From positions 1 through 60,522 of the forward strand of contig JAGXGS010000066.1 of assembly GCA_024636585.1 (NCBI GenBank): a stretch of 60,522 nucleotides of DNA, given 5' to 3'. Both the position numbers and the translations under genes were made by a program. Origin of the DNA: Thiogranum sp. (GTDB taxonomy: Bacteria; Pseudomonadota; Gammaproteobacteria; DSM-19610). Numbering within the stretch: the first letter of the stretch is position 1; the number at the start of each line of letters is the position of its first letter. Below are positions 40,517-48,502 of this stretch, in pieces. The notes below the pieces were generated by a model that saw only the letters and a list, made by a program, of their open reading frames with translations, was not told the origin of the DNA and ran no database searches.

Positions 40517-41317
40517 TCAGGCCCTGGCAGGTTGTTGCGACTGCTGCGTACGGTCCTGCTCACGGCGCACCAGCTCGCCCGCCAGCGCCAGATATGCAAT
40601 AGCACCGCGCGAAGCGCGATCATACTTGATGATCGGGGCGCCGTGGCTCGGCGCTTCAGCCAGTCGCACATTGCGCGGAATAATGGTGCGATAAACGCTG
40701 TCGCCAAAATGTTCCAGCAGCTGGTCGGAAACTTCCGTGGCCAGATTGTTGCGGGCGTCGAACATGGTGCGCAGCAAGCCCTCGACCTGCAGCTCCGGAT
40801 TCACCGCAGCCCGGATCTGGTCTACCGTCTCGAGCAATGCACTAAGTCCTTCGAGGGCATAATATTCGCACTGTATCGGAATCAGCACCGCTTCCGCGGC
40901 GGTCAGCGCGTTGACCGTCAGCACATTCAGCGACGGCGGACAGTCTATCAGGATGTAATCGTAACGGTCCGCCACCGGCGCCAGGCGCTCGCGAAGCCGG
41001 GTCTCGCGCCCGGCCACCTGCATCAACTGGACTTCCGCCGCAGTGAGATCACTGTTGCCGGGCAACAAGTGATAACCGGCGTCCTCGGCGTCGACAATGA
41101 TCTGCTCGACCGGCAGGTCTTCCATCAACAGGTGATAGGCACTGGTCTCGAGTTCGTGCTTGTCGACACCACTGCCCATGGTTGCGTTACCCTGGGGATC
41201 GAAATCGATCAGCAGGACGGAACGGCGGGTCGCGGCCAGCGAGGCAGCCAGATTCACGCAGGTGGTGGTTTTTCCCACGCCGCCTTTCTGATTGGTTATG
41301 GCAATAATTCGGGTCAT
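40517..41317 (-). CDS. parA: Chromosome-partitioning ATPase ParA (Soj)
   Basis: The 266-aa deviant Walker ATPase starts MTRIIAITNQKGGVGKTTTC, which decides the start at 41317. Other motifs are LLIDFDPQGNATMGSG (about residue 38) and LIDCPPSLNVLTVNAL (about 119). It moves ParB-parS complexes after origin duplication. The ATG overlaps the rsmG stop (ATGA), so translation is coupled. Confidence 0.97.
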   Translation of the reverse strand: MTRIIAITNQKGGVGKTTTCVNLAASLAATRRSVLLIDFDPQGNATMGSGVDKHELETSAYHLLMEDLPVEQIIVDAEDAGYHLLPGNSDLTAAEVQLMQVAGRETRLRERLAPVADRYDYILIDCPPSLNVLTVNALTAAEAVLIPIQCEYYALEGLSALLETVDQIRAAVNPELQVEGLLRTMFDARNNLATEVSDQLLEHFGDSVYRTIIPRNVRLAEAPSHGAPIIKYDRASRGAIAYLALAGELVRREQDRTQQSQQPARA

Positions 41318-41982
41318 GACTGAACGGATTCGACTTCCTGTTGTGTGTCTAGCCAAACCAGATGCCGCTCGGCATCCAGCCCCGGCACCTGCAGTGGCTC
41401 GACTGCGAGCCGCTCGCGCAGCCCAAAGCTCCCGATTTCCGTACTCGGAACAACGCCCTTCAAAAACAGCATCCGCCCCCCCGGTTTGACCAGGTGAACC
41501 GTCTGCTGGTACAGGTCGGCGATGGCCGCAACCGCGCGGCTGATCACCATATCAAATGCCTGCGCCGGCCGATACTCCTGCATGCGCTGTTGAACCACTT
41601 CGACGTTATGCAGACCCAGTTCCGACGCGGCCTGGCGCACAAAGCGCAATTTTTTTGCATTGCTGTCCAGCAGCGTTACCGTGCAGTCCGGTCGCGCAAT
41701 GGCAATCGGGAGACCGGGCAGGCCGGCGCCGGTGCCGACATCGATCAGCGAGACGCCATTCAGCCAGGGCAACACCACCAGACTGTCGAGGATATGTCGC
41801 GTCACCATCGCCCGGGGATCGCGCACCGCTGTGAGGCTGTAGATGCGATTCCATTTCTCCAGCAGCAGGACCAGCCGGGCCAGACGATCGATGGCGTCGT
41901 CGCCGAGGCTCAGGCCAAGCGCGTCGCAGCCCTGTCGAATGTCGGTCGCAAGCTGTTCCGGCAGTATCGTTTCGGATTGCAC
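41314..41982 (-). CDS. rsmG: 16S rRNA (guanine527-N7)-methyltransferase RsmG
   Basis: The 222-aa SAM methyltransferase has the motif LIDVGTGAGLPGLPIAIARP (about residues 80-99) and the N-terminal KWNRIYSLTAVRDP region of GidB. It lies 7 bp after mnmG and overlaps parA by 4 bp, the conserved mnmG-rsmG-parA-parB order. Confidence 0.96.
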   Translation of the reverse strand: MQSETILPEQLATDIRQGCDALGLSLGDDAIDRLARLVLLLEKWNRIYSLTAVRDPRAMVTRHILDSLVVLPWLNGVSLIDVGTGAGLPGLPIAIARPDCTVTLLDSNAKKLRFVRQAASELGLHNVEVVQQRMQEYRPAQAFDMVISRAVAAIADLYQQTVHLVKPGGRMLFLKGVVPSTEIGSFGLRERLAVEPLQVPGLDAERHLVWLDTQQEVESVQS

Positions 41983-41989
41983 AGCAGGC

Positions 41990-43882
41990 TCAGGCGGACT
42001 TGCGTGGCAGGCTGGTTTTTTTCAGATGCACCAGCAACAGCGAGATCGCAGCCGGTGTTATCCCGGGAATCCGGGCAGCCTGACCGAGCGTTTCCGGTCG
42101 CGCCGCCGCGAGTTTTTCCTGCACCTCCCCGGACAACCCGCGCACCTGATGATAATCCAGTGCATCCGGTAGCCGCCTGTCTTCGTTACGCCGCTGCCGC
42201 TCGATTTCCTCATGCTGGCGCTCGATGTAACCATGATACCTGGCGTGGATCTCCACTTGCTCGGCCACCCGCGGCTGGTCAGTGCCCGGACCGATATCCT
42301 CAAGCTGCATGAGGTCCGCGTAGCTGAGCGTCGGGCGGCGCAACAGATCGGCAACGCGCTGCTCACTGGCAAGCGCTTCACCGGTGGCGTCCAGCAACTG
42401 CCGGGCCGCCGCGGTGCCGGGCCGCACCCAGAGTGCCTGCAGGCGCTGTTGCTCCTGAACGATGGCCTCGCGTTTGACGGAGAACTGCTGCCAGCGCGTC
42501 TCATCGACCAGCCCCAGGTCGTGACCGCTCCCGGTCAGGCGCAGGTCGGCGTTATCCTCGCGGAGCAACAGCCGGTACTCCGCGCGACTGGTGAACATGC
42601 GGTAGGGTTCGCTGGTTCCGCGCGTGATCAGGTCATCGATCAGTACACCTATATATGCTTCATCGCGCCGCGGACTCCAGCCGGGCTGCTGCGCAGCGCG
42701 ACGTGCAGCATTCAATCCGGCAATCAGCCCCTGGGCGGCCGCTTCCTCATAGCCGGTGGTGCCGTTGATCTGCCCGGCAAAGAACAGATTCTCGATAAAT
42801 TTAATTTCCAGGGTGTCGCGCAGATCGCGCGGATCGAAAAAATCATACTCGATGGCATAACCGGGGCGCGTGATATGGGCGTTTTCGAAACCCGGAATTG
42901 AACACACCAGGCGACTCTGCACATCGAACGGCAGGCTGGTGGAAATACCGTTGGGGTAGATCTCGTGGGTATCGAGCCCCTCCGGTTCCACGAAAATCTG
43001 GTGTGAAGTCTTGTCCGCGAAGCGCATCACCTTGTCTTCTATAGACGGGCAGTAGCGTGGCCCAACGCCTTCGATGACGCCTGAGTACATTGGCGAGCGA
43101 TCCAGTCCGGCACGAATGATGTCATGGGTCTGCTCGGTCGTGGCCGTGATGTGGCAGCTGATTTGCCGTGGGTGAAAATCAGCGGCACCGGCCAGGAACG
43201 AAAAACTCGGGATCGGCTGGTCGCCCGGCTGTTCGACAAGCTTGCTGTAATCCACACTGCGCCCGTCGATGCGCGGTGGCGTGCCGGTCTTCAGGCGCCT
43301 GACCCGGAACGGCAGTTCGCGCAGACGCGTCGCCAGCGCATTGGCGGGAGGATCGCCGGCGCGTCCGCCCTGATAGTTGGAGAGCCCGATGTGAATCTGG
43401 CCGCCCAGAAAGGTGCCGACCGTCAACACCACGCTGTCGGCATAAAAGCGCAACCCCATCTGGGTAACCACGCCGGCGACGCGATCACCCTCGATGATCA
43501 GGTCGTCCACCGCCTGCTGGAACAATGAAAGGTTGGGCTGGTTTTCAAGGGTCGCCCGAATCGCCTGCCGGTAGAGCTGGCGATCAGCCTGACAACGGGT
43601 GGCGCGCACCGCCGGGCCCTTGCTGGCGTTGAGACGTCGGAACTGGATTCCGGCGCGATCGGCAGCCATGCCCATGGCGCCACCCAGAGCATCGATTTCC
43701 TTGACCAGATGGCCCTTGCCTATACCACCGATCGCCGGATTGCAGCTCATCTGGCCAAGCGTTTCGAGGTTGTGCGTGAGCAACAGGGTAGGGGCACCGG
43801 TGCGCGCCGCAGCCAAGGCCGCCTCGGTTCCGGCGTGGCCGCCGCCTACCACGATTACTGCAAATCTGCGCTGGGATTCCAT
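41990..43882 (-). CDS. mnmG: tRNA uridine-34 modification enzyme MnmG (GidA)
   Basis: The 630-aa FAD protein works with MnmE to make 5-carboxymethylaminomethyl-uridine in tRNA wobble positions. The FAD motif is [19 protein letters not shown] (about residue 12). Other family signatures are [16 protein letters not shown] (about 56), and [13 protein letters not shown] plus [16 protein letters not shown] further on. The C-terminal helical domain is complete. It is first in the mnmG-rsmG-parA-parB block and is preceded by an AT-rich promoter region. Confidence 0.97.
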   Translation of the reverse strand: MESQRRFAVIVVGGGHAGTEAALAAARTGAPTLLLTHNLETLGQMSCNPAIGGIGKGHLVKEIDALGGAMGMAADRAGIQFRRLNASKGPAVRATRCQADRQLYRQAIRATLENQPNLSLFQQAVDDLIIEGDRVAGVVTQMGLRFYADSVVLTVGTFLGGQIHIGLSNYQGGRAGDPPANALATRLRELPFRVRRLKTGTPPRIDGRSVDYSKLVEQPGDQPIPSFSFLAGAADFHPRQISCHITATTEQTHDIIRAGLDRSPMYSGVIEGVGPRYCPSIEDKVMRFADKTSHQIFVEPEGLDTHEIYPNGISTSLPFDVQSRLVCSIPGFENAHITRPGYAIEYDFFDPRDLRDTLEIKFIENLFFAGQINGTTGYEEAAAQGLIAGLNAARRAAQQPGWSPRRDEAYIGVLIDDLITRGTSEPYRMFTSRAEYRLLLREDNADLRLTGSGHDLGLVDETRWQQFSVKREAIVQEQQRLQALWVRPGTAAARQLLDATGEALASEQRVADLLRRPTLSYADLMQLEDIGPGTDQPRVAEQVEIHARYHGYIERQHEEIERQRRNEDRRLPDALDYHQVRGLSGEVQEKLAAARPETLGQAARIPGITPAAISLLLVHLKKTSLPRKSA

Positions 43883-43908
43883 GACTTTAACCGGCTGAAA
43901 AGAGCGAA

Positions 43909-43914
43909 ATTATA
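43909..43914 (-). promoter_or_regulatory. Perfect -10 element upstream of mnmG
   Basis: TATAAT on the minus strand lies about 27 bp before the mnmG ATG. No good -35 is visible at 16-18 bp (TAGGGA), so an activator or a weak promoter is implied. The surrounding 43915-44040 is AT-rich and holds no gene. Confidence 0.45.
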
Positions 43915-44040
43915 ACCCAGGCGGATACCTTTCCCTAGTACCGCAGTACCGCATCGATGGAGTATTGAATAAGTATAGAGCTATTATCGGATATATAGCT
44001 ATGCTCTATTTTATAGCCAAGTCTATTTTTGCTATTGGCA

Positions 44041-45078
44041 TCAACTAATAATAGTATCAATAGCTTGAATTAATTTTTCGGTGATTACCGTTTCGCTGTA
44101 ACAGCGACTCACCCGCAGGTGTGCCGCCTGGCGCAGATCTTCTGCCAACTCGGGCGAGGCTGCGAGCCGCGCGAGCTGGGCTGCCATGGACGCGGAATCG
44201 CCGATCTCGCAGAACAGGGCTTCGCGGTTTTCGCGAAACATTTCGCGGTGGCCACTGGCCTGCGAAAGCACCAGCGGGACTCCAGCGGCCGCAGCCTGCA
44301 GAGGCGTCAGTCCGAACGCATCGGAGCGCGCCGGCACGCAAAGCAGATCGATTCCGGAGAGGAATTCGCCCGTATCCTGCACCCACCCGGGGAAGTCTGT
44401 TTGCCGACCAAGCCCCAGCCGATCCACCCGATCCCGGAGCGCGTTTTCCTCCAGTCCCGCGCCGGCCAGTATTGCTTTGAATTCCAGGCCGTCGGCTTTT
44501 AGGAGGCCGAGCGCCTCGACAAATACATCAAAACCTTTGACGACATCAAAGCGCCCCAGGGCTCCGATTCGCACCGGTTGGTGGCGCCGCATCGGCAGCA
44601 GCGATCCAGCGCCCGGCGTCTCGACCATGTTGGGAACAATGAAACAGGGCCGGGATCTGTTGCCGCGACTCTGGCTGCGGATCTGCTCTTCGATGTGCGC
44701 AGTCAGCGCCAGAAAGGCATCCGCGCCGAGCAGACGTTTCACCTTGTTGCTGTGGCTGACCGCGACCACTGGCGCAGTGCCCGCGAGCGCCCGACGCAGC
44801 AGCGCGACTGAGCGGCTGCAATGTGCGATGGCGATATCCGGTGCAAACCGCCGCAACCGCCGTCGCGCCCGCCACGCCGCCGGGTAATCATAGTGGCCAC
44901 GACTACGAATGATCTCCACCTCGACGCCCGGCGGAATAAGACTCGCATCCGGGGCATGGGTACTGCTCAGGAGCATCAATACGCTGTGACCCTGACCCGA
45001 GAGCATCCGGCTGTAGTCACACACCACCTGCCAGCGACCCCCGGTAGCGTCGCCCAGCACTGAATTCAAAATGCGCAT
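44041..45078 (-). CDS. Glycosyltransferase, GT4-like family
   Basis: The protein has 345 aa from the ATG at 45078, which has AAGG 6 nt upstream; the longer frame to 45105 lacks it. It has the two-Rossmann GT-B layout: N-terminal LNSVLGDATGGRWQVVCDYS and C-terminal PVRIGALGRFDVVKGFDVFV (about residues 170-189). The donor-binding segment is DLLCVPARSDAFGLTPLQAA (about 245-264), which carries the EX7E-like site degenerated to D...L. It is likely to transfer sugar to a cell-surface glycan or a lipid; donor and acceptor are unknown. The ECF sigma gene is divergent. Confidence 0.85.
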   Translation of the reverse strand: MRILNSVLGDATGGRWQVVCDYSRMLSGQGHSVLMLLSSTHAPDASLIPPGVEVEIIRSRGHYDYPAAWRARRRLRRFAPDIAIAHCSRSVALLRRALAGTAPVVAVSHSNKVKRLLGADAFLALTAHIEEQIRSQSRGNRSRPCFIVPNMVETPGAGSLLPMRRHQPVRIGALGRFDVVKGFDVFVEALGLLKADGLEFKAILAGAGLEENALRDRVDRLGLGRQTDFPGWVQDTGEFLSGIDLLCVPARSDAFGLTPLQAAAAGVPLVLSQASGHREMFRENREALFCEIGDSASMAAQLARLAASPELAEDLRQAAHLRVSRCYSETVITEKLIQAIDTIIS

Positions 45079-45165
45079 ATCAAACCTTCGACCCTGAATG
45101 ATCACCGGGTCAGCTTCTATATTTATGTGCCGTTTTGCATATCAGCACAAAAAGTTCCGCGGCAG

Positions 45166-45193
45166 TGAATAATTACCCAGGCTGGCGCATCTA
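45166..45193 (+). promoter_or_regulatory. ECF-type promoter upstream of the sigma gene
   Basis: TGAATAA (45166-45172), a 17-bp spacer and TCTA (45190-45193). The same layout occurs upstream of the DsrE-like/porin operon, which supports recognition by the sigma factor encoded here. The start of transcription would fall next to the ATG at 45203. Confidence 0.55.
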
Positions 45194-45202
45194 CCCTGAG
45201 TG

Positions 45203-45754
45203 ATGAGAAAACTCGCCTTTTGTGCCAACCAGTCCGTGAAAGGCCGGATCGCCGATGCGCGCGGCCGCCTGTACCGGGTGGCGCTGGCCTGGTGCGGCGA
45301 TCCGATGCTCGCCGACGACCTGGTCCAGGAAACACTGGCCAACGGTATTGCCAAAAATCACCAGCTGCGCGACGAGAAACGGCTGTTCCCCTGGCTCTAC
45401 AGCATACTGAACAACAACTGGCGCAGCTATCTGCGCGCTCGCAAGAACCATGACGAACTGAATGACCAGCTGGCCGACGACACCGCAATCGGACCGCGCA
45501 GCAATTGCCAGGAGCTCGAACTGGTAGAGCAGGTGCGCGCGGCAGTGGCTTCGCTACCGCTCGAACAGCGCCAGGTCATTGCACTGGTGGATCTCGAAGA
45601 ATTTTCCTACTGTGACGTGGCGCAGGTGCTGGAGATTCCGATCGGCACGGTAATGAGCCGCCTGCACCGGGCACGGAAAAACCTGTTGTCCAGGCTGAGC
45701 CCTCCGGTGGCGGAATCCGGCTCCGGCAAAAACCACATGCACATAGTGAAATAA
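45203..45754 (+). CDS. ECF-subfamily RNA polymerase sigma factor
   Basis: This 183-aa sigma-70 family protein has only regions 2 and 4. Region 2 is about residues 20-85 (RLYRVALAWCGDPMLADDLV, then FPWLYSILNNNWRSYLRAR). Region 4 is about residues 105-165 (LPLEQRQVIALVDLEEFSYC, then IPIGTVMSRLHRARKNLLS). The ATG at 45203 is preceded by an in-frame GTG at 45200 and no clear ribosome binding site. It is followed 3 bp later by a membrane anti-sigma factor, the usual ECF arrangement. A promoter with the ECF layout directly precedes it, so it is probably autoregulated. Target genes likely include the convergent DsrE-like/porin operon. Confidence 0.92.
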   Translation: MRKLAFCANQSVKGRIADARGRLYRVALAWCGDPMLADDLVQETLANGIAKNHQLRDEKRLFPWLYSILNNNWRSYLRARKNHDELNDQLADDTAIGPRSNCQELELVEQVRAAVASLPLEQRQVIALVDLEEFSYCDVAQVLEIPIGTVMSRLHRARKNLLSRLSPPVAESGSGKNHMHIVK

Positions 45755-45757
45755 CGT

Positions 45758-46540
45758 ATGAACAGTCACGATCATATCGATGAAAACACGCTGGGCGCCT
45801 TTGTCGACGGACAGTTGAATGAAGCCGACCGCGCGGCGGTGATTCGCGCCCTCGATGCGAATTTCGAGCTGCGCGAGCAGGTCTACCAGCTACGTCGCGC
45901 CAAGGATCTGGTGAAGCTTGGATTTGGCGGCGCCACGTCGTCGGCCGCCAAACCGCGGCCCTGGCGGGGCGGACTGACGCGGCGCCCTGCAGTCGCGCTG
46001 GCCGCTTCATTTGCCATGCTCGGGATCGGTTTTTCCGCCGGAAGCCTCGATTACTCCCTCACCGGCCCAGGCAGTATGCAGGCCGGACAGGCCATGCAGG
46101 AGCTTTCAGCGGCTCCGGTGCCGCAGCAGACTAATCACGTAGTGCTGCATATCGAGGACTCGGATCCCCGGCACTTCATCGCGGCCCTCAACTATGTCGA
46201 CACATTCATGCAGCGATATGCCGACGGCAGCGGCGAGATCGAAGTCGTCGCGAATGCCGGCGGACTCGATCTGATGCGCGCCGGCCTGTCGCCTTATGAG
46301 CAGCGGGTAGTCGACATGATCAACCGGCACGGCAATGTCAGTTTCATTGCCTGCTCAAATGCCATTCGTAATCTGGAACTTCAAGGCATCGAACCCGGCA
46401 TCATCAGTAATGTCGATACCGACGAGACCGCGCTCCAGCACATCGTTGGACGACTGCAATCGGGCTGGACCTATGTAAAGGCCGAGTCACTGATCGACGC
46501 CCGTCACAATTCGGCACCCGCTGCCGGCACCGCGCTTTAA
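45758..46540 (+). CDS. Membrane anti-sigma factor fused to a periplasmic DsrE-like domain
   Basis: The 260-aa protein has three parts. Residues 1-55 form a short helical anti-sigma-like domain (ENTLGAFVDGQLNEADRAAV) without the HxxxCxxC zinc motif. Residues 79-97 form one membrane segment (VALAASFAMLGIGFSAG). Residues 127-241 resemble COG1416-type DsrE/F proteins: VVLHIEDSDPRHFIAALNYV, IEVVANAGGLDLMRAGL, then VSFIACSNAIRNLELQGI and a closing GWTYVKA. The only Cys (199) sits in FxACxNxxR, the same motif as in the secreted DsrE-like protein nearby (FSACENTTR). The layout predicts a sensor whose periplasmic domain controls sigma release. What it senses is unknown; a sulfur, thiol or metal signal is a guess from the fold. 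Confidence 0.8.
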   Translation: MNSHDHIDENTLGAFVDGQLNEADRAAVIRALDANFELREQVYQLRRAKDLVKLGFGGATSSAAKPRPWRGGLTRRPAVALAASFAMLGIGFSAGSLDYSLTGPGSMQAGQAMQELSAAPVPQQTNHVVLHIEDSDPRHFIAALNYVDTFMQRYADGSGEIEVVANAGGLDLMRAGLSPYEQRVVDMINRHGNVSFIACSNAIRNLELQGIEPGIISNVDTDETALQHIVGRLQSGWTYVKAESLIDARHNSAPAAGTAL

Positions 46541-46557
46541 AACATAATCAGAAAGCA

Positions 46558-46580
46558 AGCAGGGCCAGAACGGCCCTGCT
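46558..46580. terminator. Hairpin between convergent anti-sigma and porin genes
   Basis: AGCAGGGCC (46558-46566) and GGCCCTGCT (46572-46580) form a perfect 9-bp stem with a 5-nt loop. T content after it is modest on the minus strand (TGCTTTCTG) and low on the plus strand. It could serve both converging transcripts. Confidence 0.65.
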
Positions 46581-46592
46581 CGTAGACATCGA

Positions 46593-47909
46593 TCAGAAGA
46601 TCGCGAGCAACTGGACGCCCAGCCGGTCGTCCAGTCCATCAACTATCTGGTTTGCCGGGTGAGACGATGCAAGCCCAGGGGCCTCGAGATCGCGGAACTC
46701 ATAGTTCACGGTGAGACGTGTTTTCTTGTTGAAGAAATACTGCATGCCCAGCGTCCAGTTAGTGAACTCACGCTCGCCGGCATCGCTGTCACTCAGACGC
46801 GCCAGGTAATCGTAACGAAGGTCGAACTCGATCTTTGGTGTTACGGCATAACCCAGGTGGACATAGTAGCCTTCGGCCTCGCCTTCGGGCGCCATATTAA
46901 AGGAGGCGACGACAGCGGGATTGCTGGTCCCAACCGAGCCCGGCACGGCGCCGCCATCACTGCCATTGAAAATCATGCCATCGGCATCGATATACTCGGC
47001 GGCTGCACGGTACCGACCCTTGCGGAAAGTGGTACCGATGCCACTGCGGTCACGATCGAAATCCTGCTCGCCGGCCACACCGCCAACAAAATCGAGCGTG
47101 CGTTCGCCGGTGTGATGCCAGGCGAACATCTTCCAGCCCTCGCGCCGGGCGCCTGCGCCACCAAACACAAGCTCCGATGACCAGTAATAGTACAGATCCT
47201 TGTCGTTATTGTTGTCGTTGCGGTTGAGTCCGTTACCGTTGCCGACCATTAGCGCATAGCTGTGTTCCCAGTCACCATAACGCTTGATGTCGAACACCTG
47301 CACGCCGATGTCGCGGAAGGCGCCGACCGAGCCGTTCAGGTCATTGGAGTCACCAGCCCGCGAGCCGTCTTCGTCGACGAAGCGTTCCAGCAGCAGTTGG
47401 TCGGTCACGCTGGTGAAATTGATATAGTCGAAAACATGGATCGCCTGCAGACCTTCTTCGGCGCCCGGATACTTGAACTGGCCGGCGCGTATTCTGGCGT
47501 GCGGAATATGGCTCAGGGTGATACTGGCATCAGTCATCGCCACCGACGAATCGAAATGGGTGATGCCGTTATTGCCTGCTTCCACGAGAAAAAAGTAATT
47601 GGTCTTGCTATCCAGCGGAAAATTGTTGCCGCGCACGCCGATACGGGCCCGGCGCAGCAGAAAGGAGTTGCTCGAATCTCTGGCCGGTGCAGCCTGATTG
47701 AAAATTGCATCCTGACCGGCAAAGGGTCCGGCCTCGAGCGGCGTGTTTTCGGTATAGGTATATTCCGGCTGCACAAAGCCCCACAACACTGCGCGATCTG
47801 TTGATCCGGCGGGCTCGGTGCCCTGCAGTGCCAGCCAGTTCGCCGCATGCGCCGAGGCGCTCGCCCCAGTCGCGAGACACACCGACAGGATAACTTGGTT
47901 AATTCGCAT
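46593..47909 (-). CDS. Outer-membrane porin, OprO/OprP (phosphate-selective) family
   Basis: The protein has 438 aa from the ATG at 47909 with GGAG 7 nt upstream. It has a signal peptide (residues 1-22, ending ASAHA). The mature part shows alternating amphipathic strands and family features: SFLLRRARIGVRGNNF, ARIRAGQFKYPGAEEG (about residue 150), and a final strand ending GVQLLAIF with a C-terminal Phe for Bam recognition. The OprO/OprP family forms anion-specific trimers, but many members have other substrates. The secreted DsrE-like gene is 35 bp upstream in the same operon. Confidence 0.85.
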   Translation of the reverse strand: MRINQVILSVCLATGASASAHAANWLALQGTEPAGSTDRAVLWGFVQPEYTYTENTPLEAGPFAGQDAIFNQAAPARDSSNSFLLRRARIGVRGNNFPLDSKTNYFFLVEAGNNGITHFDSSVAMTDASITLSHIPHARIRAGQFKYPGAEEGLQAIHVFDYINFTSVTDQLLLERFVDEDGSRAGDSNDLNGSVGAFRDIGVQVFDIKRYGDWEHSYALMVGNGNGLNRNDNNNDKDLYYYWSSELVFGGAGARREGWKMFAWHHTGERTLDFVGGVAGEQDFDRDRSGIGTTFRKGRYRAAAEYIDADGMIFNGSDGGAVPGSVGTSNPAVVASFNMAPEGEAEGYYVHLGYAVTPKIEFDLRYDYLARLSDSDAGEREFTNWTLGMQYFFNKKTRLTVNYEFRDLEAPGLASSHPANQIVDGLDDRLGVQLLAIF

Positions 47910-47944
47910 ATTGTTTCTCCGATACTTGATAATCGTTTTCATAT

Positions 47945-48397
47945 TCAGGGCTTGACCAGGGTATAGCCCTGGTCGGTCAGCTCGATGATGCGGACAATGC
48001 CTGCGGAAACCTGGTTGGCGCTGGAATTGAATACCGGCGCGTGACCCAGCACTGAGGTGACGTGGCGCGTCGTGTTTTCACAAGCGCTGAAACGCACACC
48101 GCTATCATTAGCCAGGTTTTCAATGCGCTGCGCGTTGGAATTTTCCGCGAACAGCAATCGCAGTCCGGGACCGAAGGCAACAATTTCAATATCGACTTTG
48201 TCCGGCCCGTAATGTTTAACCAGGTTGCTTGCAACATTCAGTACCAGTTTCTGCTTGTACGCATCCTCATCACTGATCTGCAGAACCACCTTCGTCTCGG
48301 CAAACGGCTTGTCTCCCGGCGCTGCGGATACTGCAAAGGCAGCCAGCAGCGCGAGTGCTGCAACAAGCCATCGCGTTTGCAAAATAAGTTGATTCAT
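47945..48397 (-). CDS. Exported DsrE-like (COG1416-type) protein
   Basis: The protein has 150 aa from the ATG at 48397; GGAGG lies 5 nt upstream. A signal peptide (MNQLILQTRWLVAALALLAA onward, cleavage near residue 25) is followed by a single DsrE-like domain. It has KVVLQISDEDAYKQKLVLNV, VDIEIVAFGPGLRLLFAEN, then FSACENTTR (Cys106, the only mature Cys) and a closing GYTLVKP. The same core is fused to the anti-sigma factor encoded nearby. It is transcribed with the porin from an ECF-type promoter. Function is unknown; it may bind the same ligand as the anti-sigma sensor domain. Confidence 0.8.
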   Translation of the reverse strand: MNQLILQTRWLVAALALLAAFAVSAAPGDKPFAETKVVLQISDEDAYKQKLVLNVASNLVKHYGPDKVDIEIVAFGPGLRLLFAENSNAQRIENLANDSGVRFSACENTTRHVTSVLGHAPVFNSSANQVSAGIVRIIELTDQGYTLVKP

Positions 48398-48455
48398 CAT
48401 TTCCTCCAGGTGGTAGTTGGCTTTCTGGAGCACGCAAGACACCGGCTCCGGTCAC

Positions 48456-48483
48456 TAGAGGAAGGGAGCAGTGCTTTTATTCC
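48456..48483 (-). promoter_or_regulatory. ECF-type promoter upstream of the DsrE-like/porin operon
   Basis: On the minus strand GGAATAA (48483-48477), a 17-bp spacer and TCTA (48459-48456). Spacer length and both half-sites match the promoter upstream of the ECF sigma gene. The message would have a 5' leader of about 50 nt. Confidence 0.55.
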
Positions 48484-48502
48484 AACATGGAGGGTGGAGC
48501 TG

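Noticed and set aside
45151-45162. GGAACTT-like -35 on the minus strand between sigma gene and glycosyltransferase
   Set aside because: No matching -10 (TCnnA) lies at 15-17 bp, so it is not called a sigma-E promoter for the glycosyltransferase.
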